From positions 1 through 64,000 of the forward strand of contig VWZX01008946.1 of assembly GCA_013399015.1 (NCBI GenBank): 64,000 bases of DNA, given 5' to 3'. The stretch is from Galbula dea (Eukaryota; Chordata; Aves; Piciformes; Galbulidae). A program made the translations under genes and the position numbers. The notes beneath the pieces were generated by a model. That model was not told the DNA's origin and did not search any database. It saw only the letters and a list, made by a program, of their open reading frames with translations. Of this stretch, positions 23,493 to 34,586 are shown piece after piece (position 1 is the first letter of the stretch; each line of letters opens with the position of its first letter).

Positions 23493-25129
23493 CTTGTGCC
23501 TTTGCCAGTGATCTGGAGTGTAGAGAGGCTGCAGATTAGTGTTGGCAGCAGTGTTGTGATGCTCAGTGCAAAGGGGCTTGGATGTGATAAGATGAAGCTG
23601 TTGCAAGTCCTTAACCAGGATGGGAGTTTGCTTACCAGAGCTCTTGAATCATTATCATGGTCAACTCTCAAAACACCTTATTGGAAAAGGTACATTGAGA
23701 AAGGTGGAAAATTAATGATTCCTTGGGCCTCTCTCTATGTGAAGCATTGGGAATATAGTATGAAAGTAGTGCTGTTAATATGGTAGTAAAAAGATGCAGT
23801 TTCTATTATAACATACATTAGCATTCAGGTTTCTCAGTAGATTAGAAAAAGGAGCTGTACTTGAAAATACCTCATAATTATGTTGTCTCTGTCATCTACT
23901 GGTCCCACCCTTACAAATATATGCAGAGTGGAAATTAATTCTTGATCACAGTAAAATATAGGCCTTTGTTTCTACAGACTTAGTACCTCTATACACACTT
24001 ATATTTTGTCTGTGTGTCTTGGTACCTTTTAACTGACATGGCCTGCTCCTTGTTGCTAGCTTTGTCCTTTCTACTTAGCTGACACAAGCTGCTTTAGATG
24101 TTGAGCCCGTTTTAGATCTGATGGTTAATGGATCCAAATGCAAACACTTTTTAACCATCTCCTTTGCTTCCCACATCTCTTGGCTCTCTGATGTATTCTC
24201 CTGGCTTGACTATAAACTTTCCATGTTAGCTGATCTGCATCTATCCTTAAAATGTGGAAACAAATGGTTTATTCTCATGATTGTTTTGTGAATTTCCAAC
24301 AAACTCAGATAGTAATACAAATATTATAGTAATTACAACCGAAGTATCGTTAGCTCACTGAGGCATGCAGAAGTAAGTGTCTAAAGCTGTTAGAACTCCC
24401 ACAGAGCATGACCTTTTAAATTTAAGGTTTTTGTTCAGAATTTCCCACTGCTGTTTCAGTTTTGATTTCAGATGAGAAGTTTACAGAAAGCCAGATTAAC
24501 CCACCATTTAACAGAGAGTAAGGGGTAATAAACAGCCCTCTTTTAAAAGTCCTGAAATGCAGAAATTGGCCTGAGTAAAGTGCATGTTTCTTCAACCAGT
24601 ACCAAAAAAACTCTTTCAAAGCTATGTTTTCTATCTGGCAAAAAACTTGTGTTGCAGGAGATTGCACCTTCCACTTGTGGTTAGGATGTAATTAGCTGAG
24701 AGGCAGGAGACCTGCAATTACTGACAGTGGTCCTCTGTAACAGTCCTGGGAACAAGAGAACTAACAAGGCACATTATGAATGTTAAAAATACACACAGGC
24801 CTTTAGGGACCACTAAAATAAGAGATAAGATGTTTCAGGGTTTAATGTGTTAGTTTTAGGTTTGCTAGAAATTCAAAGCTATCAGGTCGAAAATACATCA
24901 GGGTATCTATTGTGTGTCTTCATCACTAATGGAGACAGGCAAGAATGTTGCTTTGAGCCCTGGTTTTACTTCAGTAAGCAAAACTTCACACTAATTTCTC
25001 AGGTTATTTTAATTAGAGAGTATGATTTTTACACCACTGTGATTTATTGCTCTCAAATGTTTTATTGTGCTAAAACTTTGTGGGAGTGTGTTCTTAAATT
25101 ATAATTATTACGTTAAAGCTAACTCAAGT
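23493..25129. other. Unique DNA, no gene supported
   Basis: No repeat or conserved protein is recognisable. The 96-codon plus-strand frame at 23496-23786 and the 85-codon frame at 24847-25104 show no known domain. Confidence 0.55.
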
Positions 25130-25196
25130 CACAGAATCACAGAATGTTAGGAGTTGGAAGGGACCTCGAAAGATCATCTAGTCCAACTCCCCTGCC

Positions 25197-25221
25197 NAAA
25201 GCCCATCGCGCCCCCCCCCCC
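25197..25221. other. N and poly-C disturbance in CR1 3' UTR
   Basis: CCCCTGCC is followed by N, then 13 bases not seen in sister copies, then a run of about 12 C and CTGCC again. The repeated CCCTGCC on both sides suggests a poorly resolved homopolymer or two unmerged contig ends. Confidence 0.65.
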
Positions 25222-25837
25222 TGCCACAGCAGGATTCCCTAGAACAGCTCACACAGAAACGCATCTAGATGGGATTTGGATACCTCCAGAGAAGGAGACT
25301 CCACAACCTCTCTGGGCAGTCTGTGCCGGTGCTCCATCATCCTCACTGGGAAAAAATTGTGTATTCACACGGAATGTCCTGTGCTTCAGCTTACAGCCAT
25401 TGCCCCTTGTCCTGTCACTGGGCTTCACTGAGAAGAGCCTGACCCCATCCTCCTGACACCCACCCTTCACATATTTAAAAGCATAAATGAGGTCACCCCT
25501 TAGTCTCCTCTTCTCCAAGTTAAAGAGACCCAGCTCCCTCAGCCTTTCTTCATAAGGAAGATGGTCCATGCCCTACCTTAATCATCTTGATGGCTCTGTG
25601 CTGAACTCTTTCCAGCAGTTCCCTATCCTTCTTCAACTGAGGGGCCCACAACTGGACACAATATTCCAGATGCGGCCTAACAAGGGTAGAGTGAAGGAGG
25701 AGAAGAACCTCTCTTGACCTACTAACCACACCCTTTCCAAGCCACCCCAGAATCCCATTGGCCCTCCTGGCCACACTGCTGCCTCATGGTCATCCTTCCA
25801 TCCACCAGGACCCCCAGATCCCTTTCCCCTTCACTGC

Positions 25838-26297
25838 TCTCCACTCCCATTACAGGATTGAAGTGCTGTAGTGAGTACAGAGAAGGGCCACGAGAATGAT
25901 CAGAGAGAGGACTGGAGCACCTCTCCTACGAGGACAGACTGAGAGAGTTGGGGTTGTTCAGTCTGGAGAAGAGAGGTCTCTGAGGAGACCTTCTTGTGGC
26001 CTTCCAGTATCTGAAGGGGGCCTACAAGGAAGCTGAGGAGGGACTTTTGAGGAGGTCAGATAGTGACAGAACAAGGGGAAATGAATGTAAGTAGAGGAGT
26101 GTAGATTTAGGTTAGACATTAGGAGGAAGTTCTTCACTATGAGGGTGGTGAGGCAGTGGAACAGGTTGCCCTTAAGACAAGGTTTGATGGGGCCCTGGGC
26201 AACCTGATCTAGTGGATGGTGTCCCTGCCAGGCAGGGGGGTTGGAACTAGATGATCTTTGAGGTCCCTTCCAACTCTGGCAATTCTTTGATTCTCCA
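25838..26297. repeat. Target-site duplication TCTCCA flanking nested CR1
   Basis: TCTCCA occurs at 25838-25843 and again at 26292-26297, exactly bounding the inserted plus-strand CR1. An uninterrupted sister copy (around 23115, opposite strand) has the site once. CR1 often leaves short or no duplications, so 6 bp is plausible. Confidence 0.7.
25844..26291 (+). mobile_element. Nested CR1 3' end (type E)
   Basis: A 448-bp plus-strand copy inserted in the minus-strand CR1 around it. It begins near the LQ..RRATRMIR region of ORF2, passes LGLFSLEKR-like sequence with a frameshift, and carries the type-E 3' UTR (GGTGTCCCTGCCAGGCAGG, GGAACTAGATGATCTTTGAG). It ends in CAATTCTTTGATT. It must post-date its host copy. 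Confidence 0.92.
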
Positions 26298-26419
26298 GCA
26301 GGTCATTCCCCAACCTATACTCATACATGGGGTTGGTCTTTTCCAGGTGCAAAACTCGACACTTGGCCTTATTGAATTTCATTCTGTGAAATGCCCAACT
26401 CTCCAGCCTCTCTTAAGTC

Positions 26420-26824
26420 TCACTGAAGGGCAGCACAAGCCTCCGGTGTGTCAGCCACTCCACCCACTTTAGTGTCATCAGCAAACTTGCTGAGAGCACA
26501 CTCTGTTCCCTCAGCCAGGTCGTCAATGAATAGATTGAAAAGCACTGGTCCTAGTACTGACCCCTGAGGGTCTCCACTAGACACAGGCCTCCAACTAGAC
26601 TCCATCCCATTGACCACAGCTCTCTGGCTTCTGTCCTTCAACCAGTTCACAATCCACCTCACTACCCAATCAGCCAGACCACACTTGCTCAGTTTAGTTG
26701 CAAGGAAGCTGTGGGAGACAGTGTCAAACGCTTTACTGAAATCAAGGTAAACCACATCCACTGCCCTACCCTCATCTATCCAACTGGTGATGTCCTCATC
26801 AAAGGCTATCAATTGGTCAAACAT
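26420..26824 (-). pseudogene. CR1 reverse-transcriptase palm fragment
   Basis: A 134-residue open stretch holding the core of CR1 reverse transcriptase, which copies the element RNA at the nicked target. Motif A reads YLDFSKAFDT (residues 26-35), the next motif SGDPQGSVLGP (83-93, usually GVPQG in the family), and the catalytic motif FADD at 114-117 is intact. The frame is lost just upstream by a probable one-base deletion near 26815, after the HGFTKGNSC-like segment, and ends downstream at 26420. The ATG is internal. This is the best-preserved catalytic segment in the window, but it cannot yield a full enzyme. Confidence 0.9.
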
Positions 26825-26924
26825 GAGTTCCCCTTGGTAAACCCGTGCTGACTGCTCTTAATCACCCCCTTATCCTTGATGTGCCTAGAGACAAGAGTCT
26901 TTAAGCTGCTCTTGTTCCTGCTAT

Positions 26925-27370
26925 ATAGGACTTCATGATCTTACATCAGGAGTAGTGTAAAGTTACAGTAAAGCAACGTGATCATTAATTTACTGTATCT
27001 TTTGCTATCTTAAAGTTTAGAAATAAGCTAGTTAGCACCAAGCTTTTGCTGACAGTTTTGGTTCTTGAAGAAAAGAGTTTCTGTTTCCTTTTCTGTCAGT
27101 TGCTGTTTGCTGTAACTAAGGGAAAAATTTCAGCATGTAAGACTTAGAATGAGTATGATGTACTTTCATCATCTTCATTACATGTTACCTAGAAAAGCAG
27201 AGTTTTTACAAACGAAGAGGCTAATGAGGAAAAGACAAAGAAAGAAGGAGAAAGCTGTACAGTTGCCAGATTTGTTTCTACAAATTCAAATTGGGAAGGA
27301 GTGTTGGTCTGCTGGAGGGTAAGGAGGCTCTGCAAAGGTATCTGGCTAGGCTTTGTAGCTAGCTGAATCT
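26925..27370. other. Unique spacer
   Basis: AT-rich DNA with a purine-rich stretch near 27215-27260. No feature is supported. Confidence 0.5.
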
Positions 27371-28143
27371 AATGTGACGAGGTTCATCAAGGTCAAGTGC
27401 CAGGTCCTGCACTTGGGTCACAACAACTCCATGAAAGCTCCAGGCTTGGTGCAGAGTGGCTGAAAGCTGCCCAGTGGAAAAGGGCCTTGAGGGAGTTGGT
27501 TAATAGTGACTAAAGATGAGACAGCAGTGTGCCCAGGTCACCAAGAAGGCCAACAGCATTCTGACTTGGAGCAGCAATACCGTGGCCAGTGGGACCCTGG
27601 CAGTGATTGTCCTCCTGTGCTCAGCAATTATGAGGCCACATCGGGAATCCTGTGTTCAGTTTTGGTCCCCTCAGTGCATGAAGGACATTGAGGTGCTGGA
27701 GCATATCCAATGAAGAGCAGTGAAGCTGGTGAAGGGTATAGAGCACACGTCTTCTGAAGAGCAGCTGAGGAAACTGGGGTTGTTTAGCCTGGAGAAAAAG
27801 AGGCTCAAGGGAAACCTTGCTCTCAATAAGTCCCTGAAAGGAGTAAGGCGGGGGTTGTTGTCTTCTCCCAAGGAACAGGTGATAGGACAAGAGGAAACAG
27901 CCTCAATTAGTGCCTGGGTAGGTTTAGGTTTAATATTAGGAAATATTTCTTCACTGACAGTGTTTAAACATTGGAAGAGGCTGCCCAGGATGGTGGTGGA
28001 GTCAACATCCTATGAGGGATTGAGAAGACATGGAGATGTGGTGCTGAGGGGCACGGTTCAGTGGTGACCTGGCAATGTTAAGTTGGTGGTTCGTCTAATG
28101 ATCTTGAAGGTGTTTTCCAACCTTAATGATTCTGTGATTCTGT
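27371..28143 (+). mobile_element. CR1 fragment, about 770 bp (type F)
   Basis: It starts in ORF2 at the RFIKVKCQVLHLGHNNS-like region and runs with several frameshifts through QQCAQVTKKANSILTW, the VKGIEHTSSEEQLRKLGLFS region and a type-F 3' UTR (GGAGATGTGGTGCTGAGGGG). It ends with CCTTAATGATTCTGTGATTC. It is old and multiply broken. Confidence 0.92.
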
Positions 28144-28291
28144 ATTTGGTCTGCTTGTTCCAAACACATACACCTGGTGTTTCTAATTAATTTGCTTTTA
28201 TAGATTGATGGTTTGAAGTTGTCTTTAAGATGGGAATTACAGGTTAATGTTCCTCAACCACAGAGATCATTTAAGTCAGAATCGCTGGCTG
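28144..28291. other. Short unique spacer before LTR
   Basis: Between the CR1 tail and the putative LTR boundary. Its last five bases, GGCTG, may be half of a target-site duplication. Confidence 0.5.
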
Positions 28292-28637
28292 TGTTTTGCT
28301 AATGGACGGGCTCAGCACAAAGAATGCAGACACCAAGTTAAAGAAGTGAGCTTATCTTTACTTGCATCTAAAGTAGCAAAAGGATAAGTAAAATGATACA
28401 GCAGAAATACAACACAATGAGGTAATGCACCTAATCATTACTACACAGAATTTGCTATAGTGATTAAGAAAGATGCATCACCAATTGCCATAATACATTA
28501 TCATAATCCAGATCTGCCGTTGCTGGGGAGCCCTGGTTAGAGCAAGGATTTGGAGAAACTTTCTCAGCAGTTGGGTGGGCTCTACACAATGCATCACCTC
28601 ATAAGTGAGGCTCCAAAGTTGCTGTAAGAGGGTCCAG

Positions 28638-28647
28638 CTTTTATATT
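28638..28647 (-). promoter_or_regulatory. Candidate LTR TATA box
   Basis: On the minus strand the sequence reads AATATAAAAG, placed within the putative LTR about 350 bp from its 3' end. It supports the LTR reading but is not proof of promoter activity. Confidence 0.45.
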
Positions 28648-29054
28648 GTTGAATAAGCAAGCTTACCTAACTTCAGATGCAGAAAATCTGCTTTCATTGT
28701 CCTTGGTGGTGCTACTAGTCCCACTCTATTTGGCTCTGGTGTGACCTCACCTGGAGTTCTGTGTGCAGTTTTGGGTACCACAGTACAAGAAGGACATGAG
28801 GTTGTTGGAGAGTGTCCAGAGGAGGTCCACAAGGATGGTGAAGGGAATGGAGGGGAAGTCTTCTGTGGAAAGGTTGAAAGCACGTGGTCTGTTCAGCCTG
28901 GAGAAAAGGAGGCTGAGGGGAGACCTCATAGCTGTTTATAACTTCCTCACCAGGGAGGGAGGGGTGGATGCTGACCTTTTCTCTCTGGTGGCTGGCGACA
29001 GGACACGGGGGAACGGCATGAAACTGTGCCAGGGGAGATTTAGATTGAATATTC

Positions 29055-29805
29055 ACAGAATCACAGAATCATCACGGTTGGAAAGGATCCTCAAGATCAT
29101 CTACTCCAAACGATAGCCCTACACTACTCTTATCCCTAAATCATCCCCTGAAGAAACACATCCATCCTCTTCTTAAAAACCTCCGGGGATGGTGACTCCA
29201 CCACCTCTGTGGGCAGCCTATTCCAATATCTAACCACTCTTTCAGTAAAGAAATTCTTCCTAATATCTAATCTAAACCTACCCTGGCTCAGCTTAAGCCC
29301 ATTCCCTCTAGTCCTGTCACTAGTCACAAGGGAGAAGAGGCCAACACCCGCCTCCCTAGAATGGCCTTTCAAGTAGCTGAAGAGAGCAATAAGGTCTCCC
29401 CTCAGCCTCCTCTTCTCCAGGCTAAACAAGCCCAGCTCCCTAAGCCTCTCCTCATAAGGCCTGCTCTCCAGACCCCTGATTAGCTTAGTTGCCCTTCTCT
29501 GCACCCTCTCTAGTAGCTCAATGTCCTTCCTAAACTGCGGTGCCCAAAACTGCACACAGAACTCGAGGTGTGGCCTCACCAGTGCTGTGTACAGTGGCAA
29601 GATCACCTCCCTGCTCCTACTGGTCACACTATTCCCGATGCAAGCCAGGATGCCATTGGCCTTCTTAGCCACCTGGGCACACCGCAGACTCATGTTCAGC
29701 CGGCTGTCAATCAGCACCCCCAGGTCCTTCTCTGCTGGGGAGCTCTCCAGCCACTCCTTCCCGAGCCAGTAGCGCTGCTGGGGGTTGTTATGACCAAAAC
29801 GCAAA
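29055..29805 (-). mobile_element. Innermost nested CR1 (type B)
   Basis: A 751-bp minus-strand copy: reversed tail repeats (ACAGAATCACAGAATCATCA), type-B 3' UTR, then ORF2 C-terminus without a stop up to the ILRFGHNNPQQRYW segment. It is the youngest layer of a three-deep nest. It shares the type-B 3' UTR with 15150-15746. Confidence 0.94.
29136..29805 (-). pseudogene. CR1 ORF2 C-terminal fragment, open
   Basis: About 223 codons of intact ORF2 C-terminus: LRFGHNNPQQRYWLGKEWLE, AEKDLGVLIDSRLNMS, SVTSRSREVILPLYTALVR, LLERVQRRATKLIRG, LFSLEKRRLRGDLIALFSYL, SDRTRGNGLKL, ERVVRYWNRLPTEVVESPS and a stop at 29136. The frame stays open upstream to 29927 only because the antisense of the host CR1 happens to be open, giving a chimeric 263-codon frame. 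The polymerase palm is missing. Confidence 0.9.
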
Positions 29806-30401
29806 ATTCGTGGGAGCTTCTTTACCCAGAGGGTGATGGAGCATTGGAACAGGCTCCCCAGGGAGGCTGTCATGGCCCCTACTCTCACGGAATTTAAGAA
29901 GCATATGGACAAAACCCTTAGGCACATGATGTGACTATGGAGTTGTCCTGTGCCTAAACAGGAGTTGGACTAGATGATCCTAATGGGTCCCTTCCAACTC
30001 TGGCTATTCTGTGATCTGAAGCCTGGCCAGGGCTCAAGGAGGAACCCAGGAGGCTTCTTTGTCTATTTGGCTTTGACTACCTGTTCCTGAACAAGGCCAG
30101 ATATCTGGTTTCATGACATAAACAAGGAAACAGAAATACATTCTTATGACAAACAAGGATAGATACTTTCTTAGGACATTTTATCTCAACTAATGACTAT
30201 GTTTTATCTATGCTATATCTTTCGCTAGTGGCCATACATATTTCACTAATGATCAAATACTTGTGTGATAAACATTTGGCTGGAAAGCATATCTGGAGAC
30301 CAACTTTGGTTCAGGGCCTATTGCTTAGGCTTCAGCTAGTCAGGAGAATTAATCATAAGTCAACTTATTTTGACTCCTGCAGTTTAGGCCTTGTCCTGTC
30401 A

Positions 30402-30921
30402 GGTTGCTCAAGCGAATAACTTTATCTCAGAAGATGCTGCAGAGACAAGGAGAGGCTCCTTTTCCTGCAACTGCAGGGAGCCAAGTGCATCAACTTGAAG
30501 AGATTTCTGGAGCCTTGGATCCTGGATTGTGACAGGTGCTTTCAATGCACCACAGGATGAGATGCTTAAATCCATAAGAAGGGGTAGCAATTGCTCTCCC
30601 TCACTAGCATCAGCTATGAGACAGATTCCACTTAGCTGTCGGTTTTATCAGAAATTTCAGTCAGAGGTGCTTAAATTTCTCCTTATACTGTGGAAGTGAG
30701 ACATTAAATAGTTTGGGGTTGTGTTCCACAGACTAGCAGAGAGAAATCAGCCTTGCTGTGGGGAGTAAAAAATCATTTTTCTTTTTTTTTGATTACATTC
30801 ATGCTGATTCTCTTCTCTGTTCATTAAGTGCTTGTTCCCAATAGCCTTTGTTGTCTTTTTGATGGTAGTGGTGTCTTTTTCTCTAAGTGATGGCTTTTCT
30901 GCTTTGAAGTACAGAAAAGAT
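30402..30921. other. Unique spacer
   Basis: No gene is supported. A T run lies near 30782-30790. Confidence 0.5.
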
Positions 30922-31114
30922 TTCATAGGATCATAGGATTGTCAGAGTTGGAAGGGACCTCAAAGATCATCTAGTTCCAAACCCCCTGCCTGGCAGGGAC
31001 ACCATCCACTAGATCAGGTTGCCCAGGGCCCCATCAAGCCTTGTCTTAAAAGCTTCCAGGGATAAGGCCTCCATAACCTCTCTGGGCAACCTGTTCCACT
31101 GTCTCACCACCCTC
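30922..31114 (-). mobile_element. CR1 3' end (type E)
   Basis: The reversed terminus TTCATAGGATCATAGGATTG is followed by the GTTGGAAGGGACCTCAAAG block, the type-E CCTGGCAGGGACACCATCC segment and late ORF2 up to CACCACCCTC. It is truncated near 31114. Confidence 0.9.
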
Positions 31115-34100
31115 TTTTTGGGGGACAGAAAAAACCCTACTGGAGGGTATGTAGTTAGTGTACCTAAGGTCCTAAAATTAACATAGGCTACTCATGCTCA
31201 GTCTGCTTCCAGTTGGGCTTTGAGAATGAATAATTAGAGCGAGAGAAATCTGCAAGCCTTTTTGGAGCAGAGCCTTGCTGCCATGTGAGCGGTGGGATGA
31301 CAGTGACTCTCCAGCTGTTGTTCCTGTGCATGGGAGGCTGCAGTCCAATCACTATCTGTGTCCCTGCTATGTCTAAATCTGGCAGTAATCCTCTCAGCTG
31401 CAGAGTGACTCCACATACTTCTTGTCTTTCTGCACCCTTACCTCCAAATACTCCTCACGTTTGAGCAGGGCTGTCTCTTGTGTACATTGCTTGAAGCACA
31501 GCAGTTTGCATCCCCTCCTGGAGGCACATTGGGTAGCATTGCTGGCCTCTATGCAGTGTTCCATAATTGAAAGGTAGGAGGCTTATTTTAGCTTAAATAT
31601 CAGTACTAGTCACTTCATTGTTAGAAAATGAACTTCCAGAACAGCAAATCTAGTGTACTATAGAGGCTGTGTTTTACTTAAGGCAATGTTGCTTTTAGTG
31701 TATTTTGAAGCACTCAAAAGATTTTTAGTTTTACCTTATTGTTTTTCACAGTATATTAGAACTGGTTTTGCTGATGGGCTTGACTGGTCCCCTAGGAATG
31801 AAGACATTTTATAGATAAGCTAGAGTGCATAAATGTCTCAAAAGTTTTATTTTCAGACACTGTAGTCTTTCATTAAGTGTAAACCCCATTGTTCAAAGAG
31901 TAATCAAGATGGAATGAATCTTTTTGGTGTTCTGAATTTTTGTGTATTAGTGTAGGGGAGGTATTTTGAGAAGATTTGAAGAACTGGAAGTTCTTCCATA
32001 AGCATATATAAATTTATCTTGTAAGGAAACTTCCATTCTGTGTGGAGTAGCATTCAGCTGCAGCAGTTGGAAGAAGATTTTTACTGCTGGCTAAATTATT
32101 GCTGACATTAATCCTAGTTTTTTGCTAACACCATGTAGGGAGGTCACTCAGTGTCATGCATCACTGGCATTCTGTTTTCCCAAGACCAGGATGTGTGTTA
32201 ATTCCTGCAGGCAGGAGCAGTGGTTTCAGGGAGTGTGCCCTGAGCTGCAGAAGTGCTGTATAAATGAGGAGAATACTCTTTTTCTGGTGGGCCAGTGAGG
32301 CAGAAGTCTTTCCTGAATTTGGTTAAAGAGCTCTTGTAAGGAAAGCTAACAGGGTATGATTAGAAATACAGAACCAGTTTCTGGTAAGAGTTCATTTTAA
32401 GGGAGGTTAAGAACTGAGTTAATAAATAAATTTTAGGTTTAGCCAACAATCTGCTGTGTGTGTTGGAAATCACAATGCACTTTCCTGCACTACTTGGTTC
32501 TGTCTAATCAGCTTAAGGGCTTTATAATCACTGAATGAAAGTCTTATTCTAGGTCTAGTCCAAGATACAGGGGGAAAAGTAGAATTTTGACAGTATCCTT
32601 GTCATGTGCTGGTTGGCATTTTTGCTTAACGCGTTAAGTTACAGAACTTGCCCATTTCATGGAGGAAACTTGTGGAACTCACTGAGAACTAATAAGGAGC
32701 TTTCTTTTTCTTTCTCTTCTTTCTTTCCTTCTTGCTTTCTTTCTCTTTTTCTCTCTTTTTCTCCCCTCTCTTTCTTTCTTGACAATCATTTCTCTATCAC
32801 GTCGCCCTTTTAGAGGCTTTCTGCTGAGGAGAGGGGCGTGGATGAAGACTGCTAATTCTTTCTGGCTACACAGATTGAATAATTTATGTCAGGCATGATC
32901 TCATTTGTAGAAAGAGAACTAGTAGGGTGCTGCACCTATGTGGGTTTTTACAGCACAGGTTTTGCAGCATCTTCTAAGAGCTGTCAAATCTTACTGTATA
33001 ATACTGAGACTCTGCAGAGGTATTGGCATTCTTGCTGTCTCATCATTACTGTCTTAATTAATTAATTTGTGTGGTAATTTGAATGCAATAAACATCAAGT
33101 GTTATATGTAAAGATGAAAACTCACTTGTTAAAAATGAGCCTTTTGTGACTACATATTGGGTTAGAAGTATCAATTTTAATAAGTCAATCAGTTTTTTGG
33201 TTTTTATCTTTGTTTTCTATGTATTTCTAATAAAAATTTGTATCAGCAGTATCAGAAGTCAGTAACTGTACATGAAGATGACAATGTGATAAAACATGGC
33301 ATGTTATGCAACTGTGTAGCTAGTTTTTATAATATTTAAAAAACTAAAGCATATTAATAATTTCAGTCAAGCAGTCAAAAATGACTTATACTACCTTCAG
33401 ATACAAGATCGTGTGCTTTTTATTTTTAGCTTCTTATGGTGTCATGCCACACGTACCAAAGACACCCTAGATAGTCTGAAATGAGCTGTGGGTGCCAAGG
33501 CTGGTGCTTTTCTGTAAATCCTTTCCTTCAGCTTCAAATAAATGGAGATAGGGAAGCAAATGGGAGAAGAAAATAAGGAATAGAGTGATGGACAAGGGTA
33601 AAGTAGTTAAGTGCTGGCATGGAGATTCTATTACTTTCTTAATTTGTTGCAGAGTTCCTAGAAGGTGTTTTGCTTTTTTTGCATACACTGAATTTGGGAT
33701 GCCTGGGCTCTGATTCATACCAATGCCACAGGGTTCACTTCCAAAAAAAATCTATCCATAAAACATGGATACCTTAATTCATTACAGGATTTTTGCAGTC
33801 ATAAAATAATGTGGTGAAAAAAACTAGTTACTGATTACCTATTGGATAATACCCAGGAGGTGAATTGTGAAGAATAAATTTGAAGGAGCATTTTATTTTG
33901 GCCCTTCCTTGCCTTCGAAAGATTAAGATACCATAGAAGTGTTCATAGATGCCCCATAATTTTGACAGGAATATCTAGCAGTACACATTTACCTGATAAC
34001 TAATTTTTTCTAGCATCATGCTTTCAGCTAACTTTAAGGATGGATTTGTCTTTTTTAATCCATTAGTATTACATAGAGTAATGAAAGCTAAACTATTAAG

Positions 34101-34586
34101 TTTTATTGCATATAGGCATCATTAAATATCAGCCTTTTACTAGTACACTCGGTTACATGAATTAAAAAGTCCTTACTGGTAATTCAAAGGCTTATTTCTT
34201 TAAATTAGGAGACCTTGTTCTGACTGCAGATTGAGGAAAATGTTTGCATTTCAGTTGTGTTGCTTTGTAAGTACCAAGCTATTCTCTGCTTTGCCATGAG
34301 TAAAGAATGTTGCAAGTAAAAGAGATGCTGAAAACTTGTCAAGGCAGCTCTAGAAATCTGCTTGGTTTAGATAATCATGTTCCAGCACTGTTATATAGGT
34401 CTGTGGTAGTCATTTACAGTATGATACTAGGAGGTTTGGACTGCACAATCTGCTTTTATCAGAAGGACCCAGTAGCCTCCAAAGTTGCTGACTACTGAAT
34501 GCTGTCTAGCTAGACCCTTTCTTTCTGTTTTTCCAGGCAAAATACCAAATATTCTGTTATAATTCTGAGTTATGGTAATTGTCCAT
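31115..34586. other. 3.5 kb repeat-poor DNA, no gene supported
   Basis: No transposon remnant or gene is recognisable apart from the polypyrimidine tract listed separately. A plus-strand frame at 32604-32813 mostly translates that tract. Short frames elsewhere show no domains. Confidence 0.6.
32699..32782. repeat. Polypyrimidine (CTTT)n-like tract
   Basis: About 80 bases almost entirely C and T on the plus strand, with imperfect CTTT units and CTCTTTTT variants. It is a microsatellite-like low-complexity tract. Confidence 0.85.

Larger units (their letters stand above)
25130..26924 (-). mobile_element. CR1 with reverse-transcriptase core, split by another CR1 (type C)
   Basis: A minus-strand copy of about 1.35 kb in two parts, 25130-25843 and 26298-26924. 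The left part holds the reversed tail, the 3' UTR and the ORF2 C-terminus. The right part resumes at the next consensus position (the ELLESSEGERD region) and extends through FADD, the SGDPQGSVLGP motif and motif A to upstream sequence near 26924. A plus-strand type-E CR1 (25844-26291) interrupts it, flanked by TCTCCA on both sides. An N at 25197 and a C-rich run near 25211-25221 disturb the 3' UTR. Confidence 0.93.
29051..29809. repeat. Short ATTC duplication at nested insertion
   Basis: ATTC occurs at 29051-29054 and at 29806-29809, once on each side of the nested element. The uninterrupted sister copy at 3864-4674 has the site once. Four bases could also be microhomology used at integration. 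Confidence 0.6.
28717..30015 (+). mobile_element. CR1 3' end split by another CR1 (type A)
   Basis: A plus-strand copy in two parts, 28717-29054 and 29810-30015, inserted in an LTR. The first part carries ORF2 from the LIPLYSALV-equivalent to GDRTRGNGMKLCQGRFRLNI, open over about 97 codons from 28763. The second resumes exactly at RGSFFTQRVMEHWNRLPREA and runs through the type-A 3' UTR (GTTGTCCTGTGCCTAAACAG) to GGCTATTCTGTGAT. The break is caused by the minus-strand type-B copy at 29055-29805. Confidence 0.93.
28292..30401 (-). mobile_element. Solo LTR of an endogenous retrovirus, split by nested CR1s
   Basis: Two non-CR1 blocks, 28292-28716 and 30016-30401, flank the CR1 nest and together make about 810 bp that reads as one LTR on the minus strand. 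It begins TGACAGG (from 30401) and ends GCAAAACA (at 28292), fitting TG...CA. A TATA-like AATATAAAAG lies at 28638-28647. An AGTAAAG that could be a decayed poly(A) signal lies between it and the 3' end. Flanking pentamers GGCTG (28287-28291) and GGTTG (30402-30406) match at 4 of 5, as expected for an old ERVL-type 5-bp duplication. No gag, pol or env sequence is present. The class assignment is inference. Confidence 0.55.
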
